DNA of 64,000 nucleotides from Bettongia penicillata ogilbyi (GCA_023548195.1 JAJHZJ010000754.1:1356001-1420000); one strand, 5' to 3'; shown: positions 21,480 through 32,507, counted from the first letter of the stretch. Notes: generated by a model not told the origin, from the sequence alone. Translations and numbers: made by a program.

Positions 21480-22095
21480 CAGCTCACTGTGTATGTCCAA
21501 GGACAAGAAGAGAAGTAGACAGGCTTGGAGCCTTGGTGGAATGGTAAGCAAAAAAAAGTAAGCTAGGGGGTTGGGTCAGGGGTGGAGGGGGGTGGGGTGC
21601 TGCCTGGGACTCCATGGTTGTATCAGGCAGCCTGTGCGCAGGTGGGCCAAGCAGAAGTGGGTGGGTGTGGGGAGGGAGGAAGCTGGCCCACCATGCTGGG
21701 CACCTGAGGAGCTACAATATTGCAGGGCCTCAGGGCTGCTAGCACCAGACGCAGAAGGTGTGGAAAGCACTGGCGGGTTTTCTAGACAAGAAAATATTGA
21801 TGGGAAGCCAGAGTGAACAGGCAGAAATGGGGGAGGGGAGAGAGGGAGATGGAGAGAGAGAGAGAGAGATGGAGTGAAGGATGGAAGGGGGAGAGATACG
21901 GAAGGAGAGGGAGACAGAGAGGATTCAGCAGGTAGAGGAGAGTGGAAAAGGTATCAGAAAGTGAGGTAGCCCCTGCAGAGAGTTCTTGCTAATGCTGCTC
22001 ATGGAAAACTTGAGAAACAGAAGTGGACCTAAAAAACTGCCTTATTCTTAGAAATGTCAAACACAGTCAGGATTTTTAAAGGTGGGAGGGTCCTT
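21480..22095. other. G-rich unclassified stretch
   Basis: 21560-21760 is G-rich on the plus strand, with GA-rich DNA at 21830-21925. Reading frames here lack splice context or motifs. Confidence 0.3.
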
Positions 22096-22097
22096 AA

Positions 22098-22646
22098 GGA
22101 TGTGATACAGTGAAAAGAATTCTAACTTTCAAGTCAAAGAACCTGGGTTTAAATCGTACTTCTTATGTTTACTACCTCTAAGACCTTAGGCAAGTCACTC
22201 AGCCTTCTTTGGCTTCAGTTTCCCCATCTGTCAAATGTGGGAGTTAGATTGGATAGCTTTAAGTGCCTGCTGGATGTAAATCTATGCTCTGCTTCCCTGC
22301 CTCCCCCTTGACTCTATATTAAGAAGGAAGCTAAGGTTGGGAAAGTGTCTCATTGATAAGATGGAGGTCATTTGGAACAGGGTGTGATCAGAGAGGGTGT
22401 ATAACAAGCCTGAAAATCATATGAAAATATGAGATTATTTGCTCTAGAGAAGGGAAGCCAAGATGTAGTACGGCATGATGGTCTGGTACTGAAGTCAGTG
22501 GATCTGAAGTCCAACCCTATCCCTAAGGCTCACAAAGCTGTGACCCTGGGCAAGTCCACTAAACCTCCAGGGCCTGGGTTCTTCTCTGTAACAGGACAGG
22601 GTTAGCTTGGTGACTCTCTGAGGTTCCATCTAGCTCTAACTCCACC
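22098..22646 (+). mobile_element. Two MIR3 copies (+)
   Basis: 22098-22292 (cagtttccccatctgtcaaa, gagttagattggatagcttt) and 22458-22646 (gctgtgaccctgggcaagtc, gaggttccatctagctctaa). Confidence 0.78.
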
Positions 22647-22835
22647 CTCGCATGGCTTGGTTGCTGCTTCACACACTTGAAGGCCTTTTGCTGGGAAGAG
22701 CGATTAGCCTGGTTGGGTCTGGTCCCAGAGGGCAGAGGGAGAAACAATGGAGGGAGGCTGCTCTGGGCTGGAGGCCAGGAAGAGTTTTCAAATCAAGGCT
22801 ATTTCCTAGTGCAAGATGCCGGTCTTGGGAGGGGT

Positions 22836-22856
22836 GTGTGTGTGTGTGTGTGTGTG
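22836..22856. repeat. (TG)n microsatellite
   Basis: About 10 TG units. Confidence 0.95.
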
Positions 22857-23742
22857 ATTAGAATCCTTCATGTAATGGTTGGTTCACCACTTGCTGGGCA
22901 TGTCACAGGGAGAATTCTTGTGCAGCCATTAATTGGATTAGGTGGCCCCAGAGGTCTCTTCCATTTCTGAGGTTCAGCCCAATTCCCTTTTAGATAGCTG
23001 TCATTCAGAGGAAGTTTTTCCTGCATCAAGCCTAGATGCTTTTATTTGCAACTTCTACTCATTGTTCCTAGGGTCTGCCCTCAGGGACAAATAGAACAAG
23101 GTTAATTCTGCTTCCCTAAGACAGTTCTTGAAATACTTCAATACAGCCAACACACCTCTCTCCCATCCCCAATTTTTTTCTCCAGGCTAAATGTCTCTGA
23201 TTCTTTTAAATGCTCCTCTTTATCCTATCTCCAAGCCCCTCACCATTCTTGTTGACCTCCTTCAGATGCTCTCTATCCTACCAATGTCCATCCTCAAATA
23301 TGGTGCCTAAAACTGAACAGACATGCTCTGACCAGGGCAGAGCAAAGTAGGAGGGTCTATCGCCTTCCTAGTCCTGAACCCTGTGCATTGCAATGCAGCC
23401 TAAGTTCACATTAGCATTCTTGGTTGCCAAATTATGTTGTTGGCTCTTAATGAGCTTGTGGTACACTACAATCTTCAGATATTTTTTCAGATGATCTGAT
23501 ACCTAGCCATGCCTTCCTTTCTTTGAAAACTTATTTTTAATCCAAGTATAAGATTTGCCATTGATCTTTATTACGTTTCATTTTTATTAAGTTTCACTTA
23601 ATGTCAAAAACTTTTGGAATTCTCCCTCTCCATTTTGCTAACTCTTCCATTCAGCTTAGTGTCACTTGCAAATCTGACAAGCTTGTAATTTATGCCTTTA
23701 TCCAAATCACAGGTAAAAACGTTAATTAGCACAGATTCCTGG

Positions 23743-23770
23743 GGACACTTCACTAGGGACACTTCACTAG
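23743..23770. repeat. 14-bp direct duplication
   Basis: GGACACTTCACTAG occurs twice back to back inside the L3 fragment. Confidence 0.95.
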
Positions 23771-23967
23771 GGACCTCTTTCTAAGGGGACAAGGAACCAT
23801 GAATGGTTACTTTTTTTGGATCTATCCAGTCAACCAGTGCAAAATCCACTTAATATTTACTGCTGTCCTGTTCATATCACTTCATATTCTCCAAAAGATT
23901 AGCATTCTGAAATTATGGTTGAAATTGAGGAAAACTAGTTGGGAGTCAGGGACAAGGAAGGGAATAG

Positions 23968-24172
23968 ACATTGGCCAGGCAGTATGTTAAGTGCTTTGCA
24001 AATATTTCATTGGATCCTCATAACAACCTTGGGAGATAGTTACTAAAAATACTCCCATTTTAGAGATGAGAAAACTGAGGTAGGCAGAGGTTAAGTGTCT
24101 TGCTCAGGGTCACACATCAAGTGCAGGTATTTGAGCTCAAACCTCTCTATTCACTATACTATTTAGTAGTCT
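23968..24172 (-). mobile_element. MIR (-), nested in L3
   Basis: 'taagtgctttgcaaatattt', 'cctcataacaaccttgggag', 'gagatgagaaaactgaggta'. Confidence 0.88.
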
Positions 24173-24420
24173 CTAAAACTGTAGCTAAACAGTCCCTCTG
24201 ATCTACTAGTCTAGTAAGCCTAGTAAAAAAATTACCTGCTCTGAATGATGCCAAATTGCCTCTTTGGAGACCATGGGTTCCTTTTATATATGTTCACTCA
24301 CCATTTCTTTGATAACTCATTCTATAATTTTGCCAGGAAATGACATCAAGCTCAAATAACATCAAAGAATCATTTGTAGGTTCCATTAGCTCCCCTTTAG
24401 AGAAACTAGGACATTCACCC

Positions 24421-24600
24421 TTATCTCAGTTTCTTCTTTTGTAAATTGAGAAGGTTACATTTGATAACCTTCCAGGTTCCTTGAAGCTGAAAAATCCTAT
24501 GGTCCTATGAACATGCTCCACTCCTTCCCATAGTCCTTCAAGCAACAACTCAAGTTCCACCTTCCCTATCAAACTTTCCTTGACTGGCTTAAGGCTGTAC
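24421..24600 (+). mobile_element. MIR3 end then L2 fragment (+)
   Basis: 24421-24510 'ctcagtttcttcttttgtaa' with MIR3 end; 24515-24600 'ccttcaagcaacaactcaag' and 'atcaaactttccttgact' from L2. Confidence 0.65.
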
Positions 24601-24799
24601 TGACTAACCCTTCATTTTCTGAATTCTGTTAGGAAGGTAGAAACAGCAAAACTTGACCAGCATGTTGAATAATAGGAGATCAGTAGAGCAAGGAGTCGAG
24701 TGTGGCCCGCTAAGAGCATTGTGATACCATGGACAGCACCCACAGACTCCTTTGGAATCTACTCTAGACAAACTTCTGAATCAATGACCCCATGATTCA

Positions 24800-25430
24800 A
24801 ATCGTGCCCCTATTTCAACAAAACTCTCCATTATAATATCCCCCACAATTGATCATCTGCCTTTTCCTTGAAGACCCAGAGTGAGAGGGTAACACAACTT
24901 CTAAGGAAACATTCCACTTTTGGACTATTCTGATGCGGAGGAAGTTCTCCCTTAAATAGGACAGCAATCTGCCTGTTTGCAACTTCCAACCATTGCTTCC
25001 AGTTCTGCTTTCTGGGGCTAAGAAGAAGAAGAAGCCTAATCCTTTGCAGGGGACTCAGCAGGAGCTAGACAGTTTAACGGAGAGACTTCCATTGGAGATC
25101 CAAAGAACTGGTTTGAAATCCTGCCTCAAACAGCGTAGGTGGAGCAGTGGGGATAGAGTGGTGGGTCTGGAATCAGAAAAACCTGAGTTCAAATCCTGCC
25201 TCAGACACTTACTACCTCTTCAGCCAGTCCTCACAGGGCATGACCAGAAATCTCTTCACCATCCTGGTCACCTTCCTATGGATACTCTCCATCTTATCAA
25301 TCTTCTTCTTAAAATGTGGCTCCTAGAAATAAGCACAAAGCTCAGAAGTACCCTTAGCAGGGCAGAGGAAAGTGGAACCATAGCTTTGCCTGTCCTGGAT
25401 ACCTTGCCTCTCTTAATTCAGTTTCACATC
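24800..25430 (-). mobile_element. L3 3' region (-) with nested SINE head
   Basis: 24900-25065 'acattccacttttggactat', 'gaggaagttctcccttaaat', 'tgcttccagttctgctttct'. 25220-25430 continues with 'ctggtcaccttcctatggat' and 'agggcagaggaaagtggaac'. A plus-strand SINE 5' piece (cctgagttcaaatcctgcct) sits at 25133-25215. Confidence 0.7.
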
Positions 25431-25739
25431 TGACTTCTCAAACTCCACATCTCACCACTGACTCATAATAAGCCTGCTGTCCACTCAAACCCTCAATTTA
25501 TTCTCTCTTTTCCTGTGACTACAGTTGACAGCTCCAGACACCATGTCTCCTCCTTCTCAGGCAGACTGGAAGGTCATGTGGTGAATTTTTAAGTCTCCAG
25601 GCAGCTTCTGGGAGGTTATTTCTGCAGCCACAGCCTTCCTGCCCTGCCATCCCATCTCCTTGGAGATGTTGGGATGTCATGGTGCCCCATCCCACACCAA
25701 GCAAGGGCTGGGAGATGGATGATTTCAACAGGCAGCCTT

Positions 25740-26400
25740 ATCTTCACCCAGCTGGCCTCCCCACAGCATTTCATAATCCAGTCCATTAAAAGGCTTGTAA
25801 ATTTTCATACTCGAAAGCCGAACATGAAGTCACTGCAAACTAATTGGTGTTCAATGCGTCTGCTGTTACCTCGCGTACCCAGGAGTTATCATTCTTCCCA
25901 GAGCTGTGTGGGCCCAGGCCCATTGCTCTGAAGGCAGCGAGCTTACAACGCTTTCACAAGGCCAAGAAGCAATTCATGTCAGAAAGATCAATAATATAAA
26001 AATAAAGTATGAGAATTCTAGTTAAAGAATATGTCATATACGCATGTGGTGCACGTCCATGATTCTGAGATTAAAAAAATCCATCAATAGTGTTCTTTAG
26101 ATGATGTTATTTCTAATGAGAAGAACCCGGGACTGCCGCAAATAGTGCTTAGCTGAAAAAAGATGTATTAATAATTTACTTTATAAAGCGTCGGATACTG
26201 CTTGAAAGAAAATTGCTACTGGTTCTTAATTTGGTCGTAATGCCCAATGACAAGTTCAACAAGGCTTTGGTGCTGCATCCTGTTCTGAAGACCAAACGGG
26301 TTTGTATCTTCTCCAGAAGTTCTGTCTTCATTTCTCACTGCGTGGTGCTGCCTGGCCGGGTGGGTTGCAATCGATGGGTCTGGGTTACAGTCAAAGAATA
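25740..26400. promoter_or_regulatory. Repeat-free block, putative conserved noncoding element
   Basis: 25760-25980 is the densest part (cactgcaaactaattggtgt, ctgttacctcgcgtaccc, gctctgaaggcagcgagctt). CpG dinucleotides are kept at several places in otherwise CpG-poor DNA. 25980-26190 is AT-rich (atcaataatataaaaataaa, attaataatttactttataa). No coding frame of note. Confidence 0.5.
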
Positions 26401-26411
26401 AGGAGGTGATT

Positions 26412-26634
26412 TCTGTTGTTGAGTCATTTCAGTTGTGACTTCATGACCCCATTTAGGGTTTTGTTAGCAGAGACCCTGGAAGGGTTTGCCATTTCCTTCT
26501 ACAGCTCATTTTACAGATGAACAAACTGAGGTAAACAGGGTTAAATGACTTGCCCAGGGGAACATAGCTAGTAAGGTGTCTGAGGCTGGATTGGAACTCA
26601 GGTCTTCATAACTTTATGCCCCTACCTAACTAAC
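26412..26634 (-). mobile_element. MAR1/SINE1-like SINE (-)
   Basis: 'gaccccatttagggttttgt', 'gccatttccttctacagctc', then core; head eroded. Confidence 0.87.
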
Positions 26635-26659
26635 CACTTTAAAGTTGTCATTTGGAAGA

Positions 26660-27165
26660 GCTTTGAGACCTCTTTGGTTTGGCTCCAATGAACCAAAAAT
26701 AAGGATGGAAGTTGTCGGGAAAAATTAATAGGCTTGACTAAGGAGAAACTTTCTAAGAGTAAGAACCATCCCAAATTGAAAGAGGATGCCTTGGGAATTA
26801 ACAATTACAACAGAAGTAGCTAGGATTTCCATAATACTTTAAGCTTTGCAGAGTGTCTTTACAATTATGATCTCATCTGATCCTTACAACAACCCTACGA
26901 ATAGATGCTGTTATTATTCCCATTTTACAGATGTGGAAATTGAGGCAGATCAAGGTTAAGTGACTTGCCCAGGGCCACACAGCTAATAAATTTCTATGGC
27001 TGGATTTGAACTCAGGTCTTTCTGATTCCAGGTCCAGGACTTTATCTACTGCCCTACTCAGCTGTCTGATCAGCTCCCTGTCACTGGAGCTCTTTAAGGT
27101 GTAGCTGGATGTCCACTGGTCAGGGAAATTATAGAAAGGATTCTTCTGCAGGTAGACAGGGAACA
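26660..27165 (+). mobile_element. L3 3' region (+) split by MIR (-)
   Basis: Left 26660-26800 (aggatggaagttgtcgggaa, gagaaactttctaagagta, gccttggga). Right 27068-27165 (ctgtcactggagctctttaa, tggatgtccactggtcaggg). The two are contiguous in L3, so the MIR between them is an insertion. Confidence 0.75.
26812..27067 (-). mobile_element. MIR/Ther-1 (-), nested in L3
   Basis: 'ttacagatgtggaaattgag', 'cccagggccacacagctaat', head 'tctactgccctactcagct'. Confidence 0.88.
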
Positions 27166-27310
27166 ACATGCTAGCCTTGGAGGGAGAAAACTTGGAATGG
27201 AATCTTGGATATGCCATTTCCTTTTTATACCTCAGTTTCCTCATTTGTAACATGAGGTGCTTGGATCGAGTGGTCTTTAAAGCCTCTTCCAGTTCTAAAT
27301 CTGATGATAC
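27165..27310 (+). mobile_element. MIR3 3' half (+)
   Basis: 'cctcagtttcctcatttgta' and 'gaggtgcttggatcgagtgg'. Confidence 0.75.
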
Positions 27311-27439
27311 TAAGTAATGGTGAGTTAGATATTTTATTTATGACTCTCTTTAAAGATTGGGGGAGAAATGGAGAAAAAGATGAGAAAGATCTTACTTATT
27401 TATATTCACTCCATATACGCATGAAAGAGCAAAAACAAA

Positions 27440-28110
27440 AAGATGTGCTTGATCTTTTGTGCATGTAGGGAAGGGTGTATGTGTGCATATGTGTGACTGT
27501 TTATCTGTGTGTATATGTGTGATTGTATGTCTATGTGTGTATGCATGTGTGAGTGTGGTATGTCAGTGTGTATGCAGTATAACTGTATATGCGTATGAAT
27601 GATTGTATACATGTGATTATATACATGATTGTGTGTGATTGTATCTGCAAGTATAGTTGTATATATGTAGCTGTGTATGCATAACTGTGTGGCTGTACAT
27701 CTATATCTATGTGTGATCGTACATATGTGGCTGTATGTGATTCTATCAGTGTATGTATGTGAGTGTATATATATGATTATGTGTGATCATATATGTGATT
27801 GTGTCTGTGTGTATAGTTGTATATATGTAGCTGTGTATGCATAACTGTGTGGCTGTACATCTATATCTATGTGTGATTGTACATATGTGGCTGTATGTGA
27901 TTCTATCAGTGTATGTATGTGAGTGTATATATGTGATTATGTGTAATCATATATGTGATTGTGTCTGTGTGTATAGTTGTATATATGTAGTTGTGTGTGA
28001 ATGGGTAGTTGTATATCTATATGTATACATGATTGCACATATGTGTGATTATATCAGTGTATGTGTGGGAGTGATTGTATGTATGTGACTATGTGTGTAT
28101 GTATGTGCAT
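27440..28110. repeat. TG/TA-rich satellite-like region
   Basis: About 670 bp of degenerate TGTG/TATATG DNA containing the ordered 160-bp repeat described separately. Confidence 0.95.
27651..27970. repeat. 160-bp tandem repeat, two full units
   Basis: The start 'gtatagttgtatatatgtag' recurs at 27651, 27811 and 27971, exactly 160 bp apart. Units 1 and 2 differ at only a few positions; a third unit begins at 27971 but soon diverges. Confidence 0.95.
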
Positions 28111-28454
28111 GTCCACGCATCGAGAGCGTAAGTGGGGCAGGGCAGGGATGGAAAAGAGATTTCTGCTTACTGGATCCAATCTAATATTATTCTTCCTCTC
28201 CAGGCTGCCCTCCCTGGACTTTCTCTACTATGCCACAGAAGCCTCTTCTCTAGGAAAGCTCTTCCCACCCCTGGTTTCACCCATTAGGAGTACTCTCTGT
28301 GCTTTCAGTTTCTCCCTCTGCTTGGCTGCTTCCTCCCAGAAGCTCCATTTTCAGGAAACTGCCCGGCCAGCTGCAACTTCCTCTGCCGCCAGGCCTCCCT
28401 CCTTCTTTAGACTTTCTCTACTCCCTGTCCCCACATTTTGACTTCATTTTATGA
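28111..28454. other. Pyrimidine-rich unclassified
   Basis: No recognised repeat. Could be the 5' extension of the L2 that follows. Confidence 0.3.
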
Positions 28455-28565
28455 GTCTGTCATTTTCTCCTTCAGAATGGAAGCTCTTGGAGGCAGTGAT
28501 GAGTTCATTCCACTTGCATTTACATCCCCAGTGCAGAACTGGGCATGTTGTAAGCTTGTTGAGTA
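28455..28565 (+). mobile_element. L2 3' end (+)
   Basis: 'cagaatggaagctcttggag' and 'catttacatccccagtgcag'. Confidence 0.72.
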
Positions 28566-28574
28566 TTATGAAGG

Positions 28575-28960
28575 AAGGAAACGAACATTTATTATGTCCT
28601 TACTACGTGCCCAGCTGGGTAGTTATGTAGTGTAGTGACTAGATAGCCAAGTCAGGAGTCAGGAAGACAATTCTCAGCTGTGTGACCCTAGGCAAGTCCC
28701 TTCATCCTGTTTGCCCCAGTTTCCTCATCTGTAAAATGAACTAGAGAAGGAAATGGGAAACCACTCCAGTATCTTTGCTAAGACCTCAAATGGGGTCACA
28801 AAGAGTTGGACATGGTTGAAAATGACTAAACAACAAAAATGTGTCCAGCGCTATATTATATGCTTTACAAATATTTTCTCAGTCAGTCCTCACATACAAG
28901 TCTGTTACATATAACAACCTTGTTAAGTGTAATTCCATTACTTTGTTTTGCTTAGACTAT
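28575..28960 (-). mobile_element. MIR (-) split by a SINE
   Basis: Left 'aacatttattatgtccttac', right from 28839 'tatatgctttacaaatattt'. Confidence 0.75.
28615..28838 (+). mobile_element. MAR1/SINE1-like SINE (+) with target duplication
   Basis: 'gtttgccccagtttcctcat', 'aaatggggtcacaaagagtt', A-rich end. Flanks acgtgcccag (28605-28614) and atgtgtccag (28839-28848) match at 8 of 10. Confidence 0.9.
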
Positions 28961-29034
28961 TAAAGTATTGATAACCATCAATTAGCAGAAGGGGGAGAGA
29001 ATCCAGATCTAAACTTTGACAACCTGGTCTCAGT

Positions 29035-29525
29035 GACTCCCCTCTGGCTATCAGATAAAGATTAAATACCTTTATCTTGGCTTCTAAGGCGCTCAGTAAT
29101 CTGGTCCCAGTCTAGCTTTCCATGCTTTCCTCAGATTAGATTTCTTGTTGTTTTCCCCATCAGACTGTAAGCTATTTGAATGCGGGGACTGTTTGTGCCT
29201 CTTGTATCCCCAACACTTAGCACAATGTCTGGAACAGAGTTAGTGCTCACAAATTTTGATTGATTAGTCCTGCACCATTTCAACAAGACTACTCAACCTC
29301 TCCCATTTTTGCCCAGCTCCAGCCCATTCTGGTCATTGATTAATGACATCTTCCATACCAGAGATGCGCTCCATCTCAGTTCAGCTTCTTAAAATCCTTC
29401 AAGACCCAATTCAGATACATATGACCTCTCTTCTATCCTGAGCTAATGGTCATCTCTTCCCCCCTCCTCCTCCTCACTTATCTCCCAATTTCTAACAACA
29501 CTTTGGAATTTTCTTTTACTTTTCA
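29035..29525 (+). mobile_element. L2 3' regions (+)
   Basis: 29035-29270: 'gcgctcagtaatctggtccc', 'gactgtaagctatttgaatg', 'cttagcacaatgtctggaac'. 29300-29525 is a second L2-like piece (taaaatccttcaagacccaa). Confidence 0.78.
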
Positions 29526-29529
29526 TTTT

Positions 29530-29835
29530 AAGCTGAGAAGAGTCTTAAAGATTAACTAATCTAATCTACTCATTTTATACATTAAGGAACTGGGACCCAG
29601 AAAAGTTAACTGACTTGCCTATGGTCAGTCAGTGTCAGGATTTGAACCCAGGATCTCTGCTTCCAAATCTAGCTCTCTTTCCACCATACCATACCCCTCA
29701 CCCAACTTTTACTAATGAGGAAGCTGAGGCTTGGGTATGTGTGTGAAGTGACTTATCCAAGATTACACAGGTGGTAAGTAGCAAATATGGAATAAGAAAC
29801 CAGGTCTCCTGGATCCAAATTTGATGTTCATTAGT
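29530..29835 (-). mobile_element. Two MIR3 copies (-)
   Basis: 29530-29695 (ttaactgacttgcctatggt, aggatttgaacccaggatct) and 29700-29835 (actaatgaggaagctgaggc). Confidence 0.78.
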
Positions 29836-30212
29836 TACTTAATCTATCAAGAAGTTACTAAGTGCCTTGGGTTGAACTGCATAAAATTGCTCCTCATTCC
29901 ACAAGATTTTTTGCATAAAATATTAAGCTGATTTTTTTAGAAGTATCTTTATGTGACCTCAGGAATGGAAAGTGAGGACACCATCTCACCTCCTTATCAA
30001 GGCTTCTTGGAGAGTTTCTGGTGGTGAGGAAACCACATTGGCCTCTAATCCTTGGCCCCATCAGTCAGCATTCCCTATGAGCACTGAGTCAAAGAAAGCT
30101 GGGGAGGAGGAAGATTGGACATTCATTGATTGGTAGATAGCTTGTCATGCAAGGATGACTCACATCCACAGAGAAGGGCAACAGGCTAGACACAGCAATC
30201 ACTCACAGGACC
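29836..30212. other. Unclassified noncoding
   Basis: No repeat recognised with confidence. Confidence 0.3.
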
Positions 30213-30522
30213 GTCACTCAAGAGTTGGAAGAGACCTCAGGGGCCAGATGATCAAGTTCAACTTTCCTATTTTACAAATGGGACAACTGAGGATCAGGTA
30301 GGTAAAACATCTTGCCAAAGGTAGGATTCGAACCCAGTTCTTCTGAGTCCAGAAACTAATACAATTTCTACTACCCCATAAATTTCTGGTTTTCTTGGTG
30401 AAGAAAATGAGACTCAGAGTGGTGAATGATTTGCTTCATCTCACACAGGCAGTAGGGACCAGAGGAGAAACTGGAATCCAAGTTCTGGACTCCAGAAGCT
30501 GGGGATCTTTCCACTAGGTCTA
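30213..30522 (-). mobile_element. Two MIR3 copies (-)
   Basis: 30213-30377 (gagttggaagagacctcagg, gggacaactgaggatcagg) and 30395-30522 (ttgcttcatctcacacaggc). Confidence 0.75.
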
Positions 30523-30729
30523 ATGCTAATGAGATTAAAGATTTTCCCCACTCATTAATGGGCCTGCCCATTAAGGGGAGTTTGATTAGAGGAGATTTGT
30601 AGGAAGGCCTAAATCTTTCTTTAATGAAGCACTGGTTCTTAAGGGGTGTGATGCCCTCTGGTTCTGAAAAATGTATGACTACTCTAAGGTGAGGTTTTAC
30701 TTTGGGGTTTACTCACTGGAAATGTTTGT

Positions 30730-31000
30730 TTGGCCAGATGAGACTCTGGGCAGCTGCTAGGGAGCACCCCCTTTGAAAACCCAGATGTTGATACTTCCTG
30801 TCTGTTGATCTGTGATGTATGTATTGCTCATGGTCAGGCAGCTGGAAGCCCTGTCTATTAATTATTATTTTTTTGTATTTTCTCTGAAGTTCAGGGTATT
30901 AACTTTTCCCCCTGAACTAAGTGAATGATACATGCGCTTAATTAAAGTGATTGTTGAACCCCTCAAAAGTTGCTTTTCCTTTAAGAAAAAAAGATCTAAG
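30730..31000. promoter_or_regulatory. Repeat-free block, putative conserved noncoding element
   Basis: 'ctgtctattaattattattt', 'gaactaagtgaatgatacat' and 'gcgcttaattaaagtgattg' give a strong homeodomain-like density. No coding frame. Confidence 0.45.
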
Positions 31001-31089
31001 AACCTGTGATAGCAGACCCACCTGTGTATGTCAGGGTGCTTGCTTTTACACTGGGCAACCCTCTTTCTATTCTACTACAGCCCCTCGAG

Positions 31090-31198
31090 TTTGCTGATGA
31101 AGACATTGAAGCTTCTGGAGGAGAAGCAATTTGCTCAAGGTCACACAAATATTAGGTGGTAGAGCCAAAATTTGAACCTAGGGTTGCTCATTTACTGT
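31090..31198 (-). mobile_element. MIR (-)
   Basis: 'tgctcaaggtcacacaaata' and 'aatttgaacctaggg'. Confidence 0.75.
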
Positions 31199-31227
31199 TG
31201 GCCTTATGGTAAGGGACCAAGAGGGCA

Positions 31228-31568
31228 GAGATAAAAGAAAGAAAAAAAGAAAGGAAAGAAGAAAGGAAGGAAGAAAGGAAAGGAGAGAAGGAAAGAAGGG
31301 AAGAAAGAGAGGAAGAAAGGAAGGGAGGGAGGCAAAAAGAAAGAATGGGAAGGAGAAAAGGAGTAAAGGAAGAAGGGAGAAGGAGGGGAAGAGAGGAAGG
31401 AAGGATGGAAAAAAGAGAAGAAAGAAAAGAAGGGAGGCAGGAAGGAAAAAGGAAACAAGAAAGAAAAATTAAGGAAGGGAGGGAGGAAGGAAAAAAGGGA
31501 AGGGAGGGAGGGAGGAAGCCAAGGAGGGAGGAAAGAAAGAAAGAAAAGAAAACAGGCAGGAAGGAAAA
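31228..31568. repeat. 340-bp polypurine tract, GGAA/GAAA-rich
   Basis: Almost no pyrimidine on the plus strand for about 340 bp. The lysine/arginine-rich and serine/phenylalanine-rich frames are artefacts. Confidence 0.97.
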
Positions 31569-31569
31569 A

Positions 31570-31655
31570 AAGCTCCCTGCACTTATTAAATGCCTACTAT
31601 TTGCCAGGCGATCTGCTAAGTTCTTTAGATGCAAAGATAAAAGTGAGAAAGACTG
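31570..31655 (-). mobile_element. L2 3' end (-)
   Basis: 'cttattaaatgcctactatt' and 'tgccaggcgatctgctaagt', immediately after the polypurine tract. Confidence 0.82.
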
Positions 31656-31689
31656 AAAGGAGAAAAGGGTCAGCCACCAGGGTCTGGAA

Positions 31690-32080
31690 ACAACCCGCTT
31701 ATAAATCAAAAGCAAAAAGGAGCCAGGAGGTCCAATTAAAATCTAGTTTTGGGGGAGAAAAGTAAATCTAACACAGCTGAAAAAGCAAATAATTAAAAAA
31801 GGAAGGAAAACTCCACCTTGTAATTAGATTGCAATTCAAAGAGAGAGCAAGAATCTTATTGCTATCTATCTGCTGCAGGGAAACAGCTTAGGGAAAAAGC
31901 CCCCAAACCTGACCTTGAAACCTTACTGAGCAGCATTTCAGCTGTGGGGCCACTGATGGGGGGAGGATGTGTAATTCTGAGGACAAGCGATCAAGGATTC
32001 CCAAGCAGCTTTTTTGGGAAAACACCAGCCCAATCAGGGAATGGCTGTGCCTCAAGCCTAGGTGTTATTCCTTTAGGTGT
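31690..32080. promoter_or_regulatory. Repeat-free block, putative conserved noncoding element
   Basis: 'ccaattaaaatctagttttg', 'gcaaataattaaaaaaggaa', 'ttgtaattagattgcaattc' and 'atctatctgctgcagggaaa'. High density of ATTA cores, no repeat. Confidence 0.45.
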
Positions 32081-32084
32081 GCCT

Positions 32085-32176
32085 TTCTCCCTCCTTTTCT
32101 TTCTTCCTTTTTCCCTTCTTTCCTTGCTTCCTTCCTTCTTCCCTCCCTCCTCTCTCTCTGTCTCTCTCTCTCTCTT
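32085..32176. repeat. TTCC/CT-rich tract
   Basis: Pyrimidine-rich, ending in about 9 CT units. Confidence 0.9.
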
Positions 32177-32332
32177 ACAATGCCCAGCAGAGACCCCAGA
32201 CACTTACCCTATAGAGTGCCAAGGTTCCACTACTGGCTATTAGGAAACATGTGGGCGCATGGTCAGAGAACCCTGGGTCCCTGGACACAGAGATTTCTCC
32301 TGTTCTGCTCCCAGGAAAAAGGATACATTTAC

Positions 32333-32494
32333 ACCAGCCAGAGGGTTGGATTTTGGGTTCAAATCCTGGCTCTGCCTTGTGACTTTGGGTTGTTATTTCC
32401 CTGCTTTAGCCTCCAGGTTCCTTCTCTGTTCAAGGAGGGATTTGGACAAGATGATCTCTTCAGTCCCTTTCATCTCTGAATCAAGGCTCTGATG
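32333..32494 (+). mobile_element. MIR3 (+)
   Basis: 'ttcaaatcctggctctgcct', 'tttggacaagatgatctctt' and 'atctctgaatc'. Confidence 0.75.
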
Positions 32495-32507
32495 ACCCAG
32501 GTTTTGA

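Larger units (their letters stand above)
22984..24420 (-). mobile_element. L3/CR1-clade LINE (-), ORF2 end and 3' region, split by MIR
   Basis: The longest L3 stretch. On the minus strand 24190-24420 and 23720-23960 correspond to the reverse transcriptase region, recalled from the conserved CR1 motif order, and 22984-23500 to the 3' end ('ggaagtttttcctgcatcaa' on plus). The frame is broken many times. A MIR (-) at 23968-24172 interrupts it. No intact protein remains. Confidence 0.7.

Noticed and set aside
24993..25433. 146-codon plus frame
   Set aside because: Runs through L3 (-) sequence and a SINE head; not a gene.
27406..28105. Frames with repeated Tyr/Val/Cys or Thr/His through TG-rich DNA
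   Set aside because: Artefacts of the TG/TA satellite.
31188..31715. 175-codon minus frame rich in Ser/Phe/Leu
   Set aside because: Translation of the GGAA/GAAA polypurine tract.
31967..32479. 170-codon plus frame
   Set aside because: Crosses a TTCC/CT tract and a MIR3 copy; composition is not protein-like.
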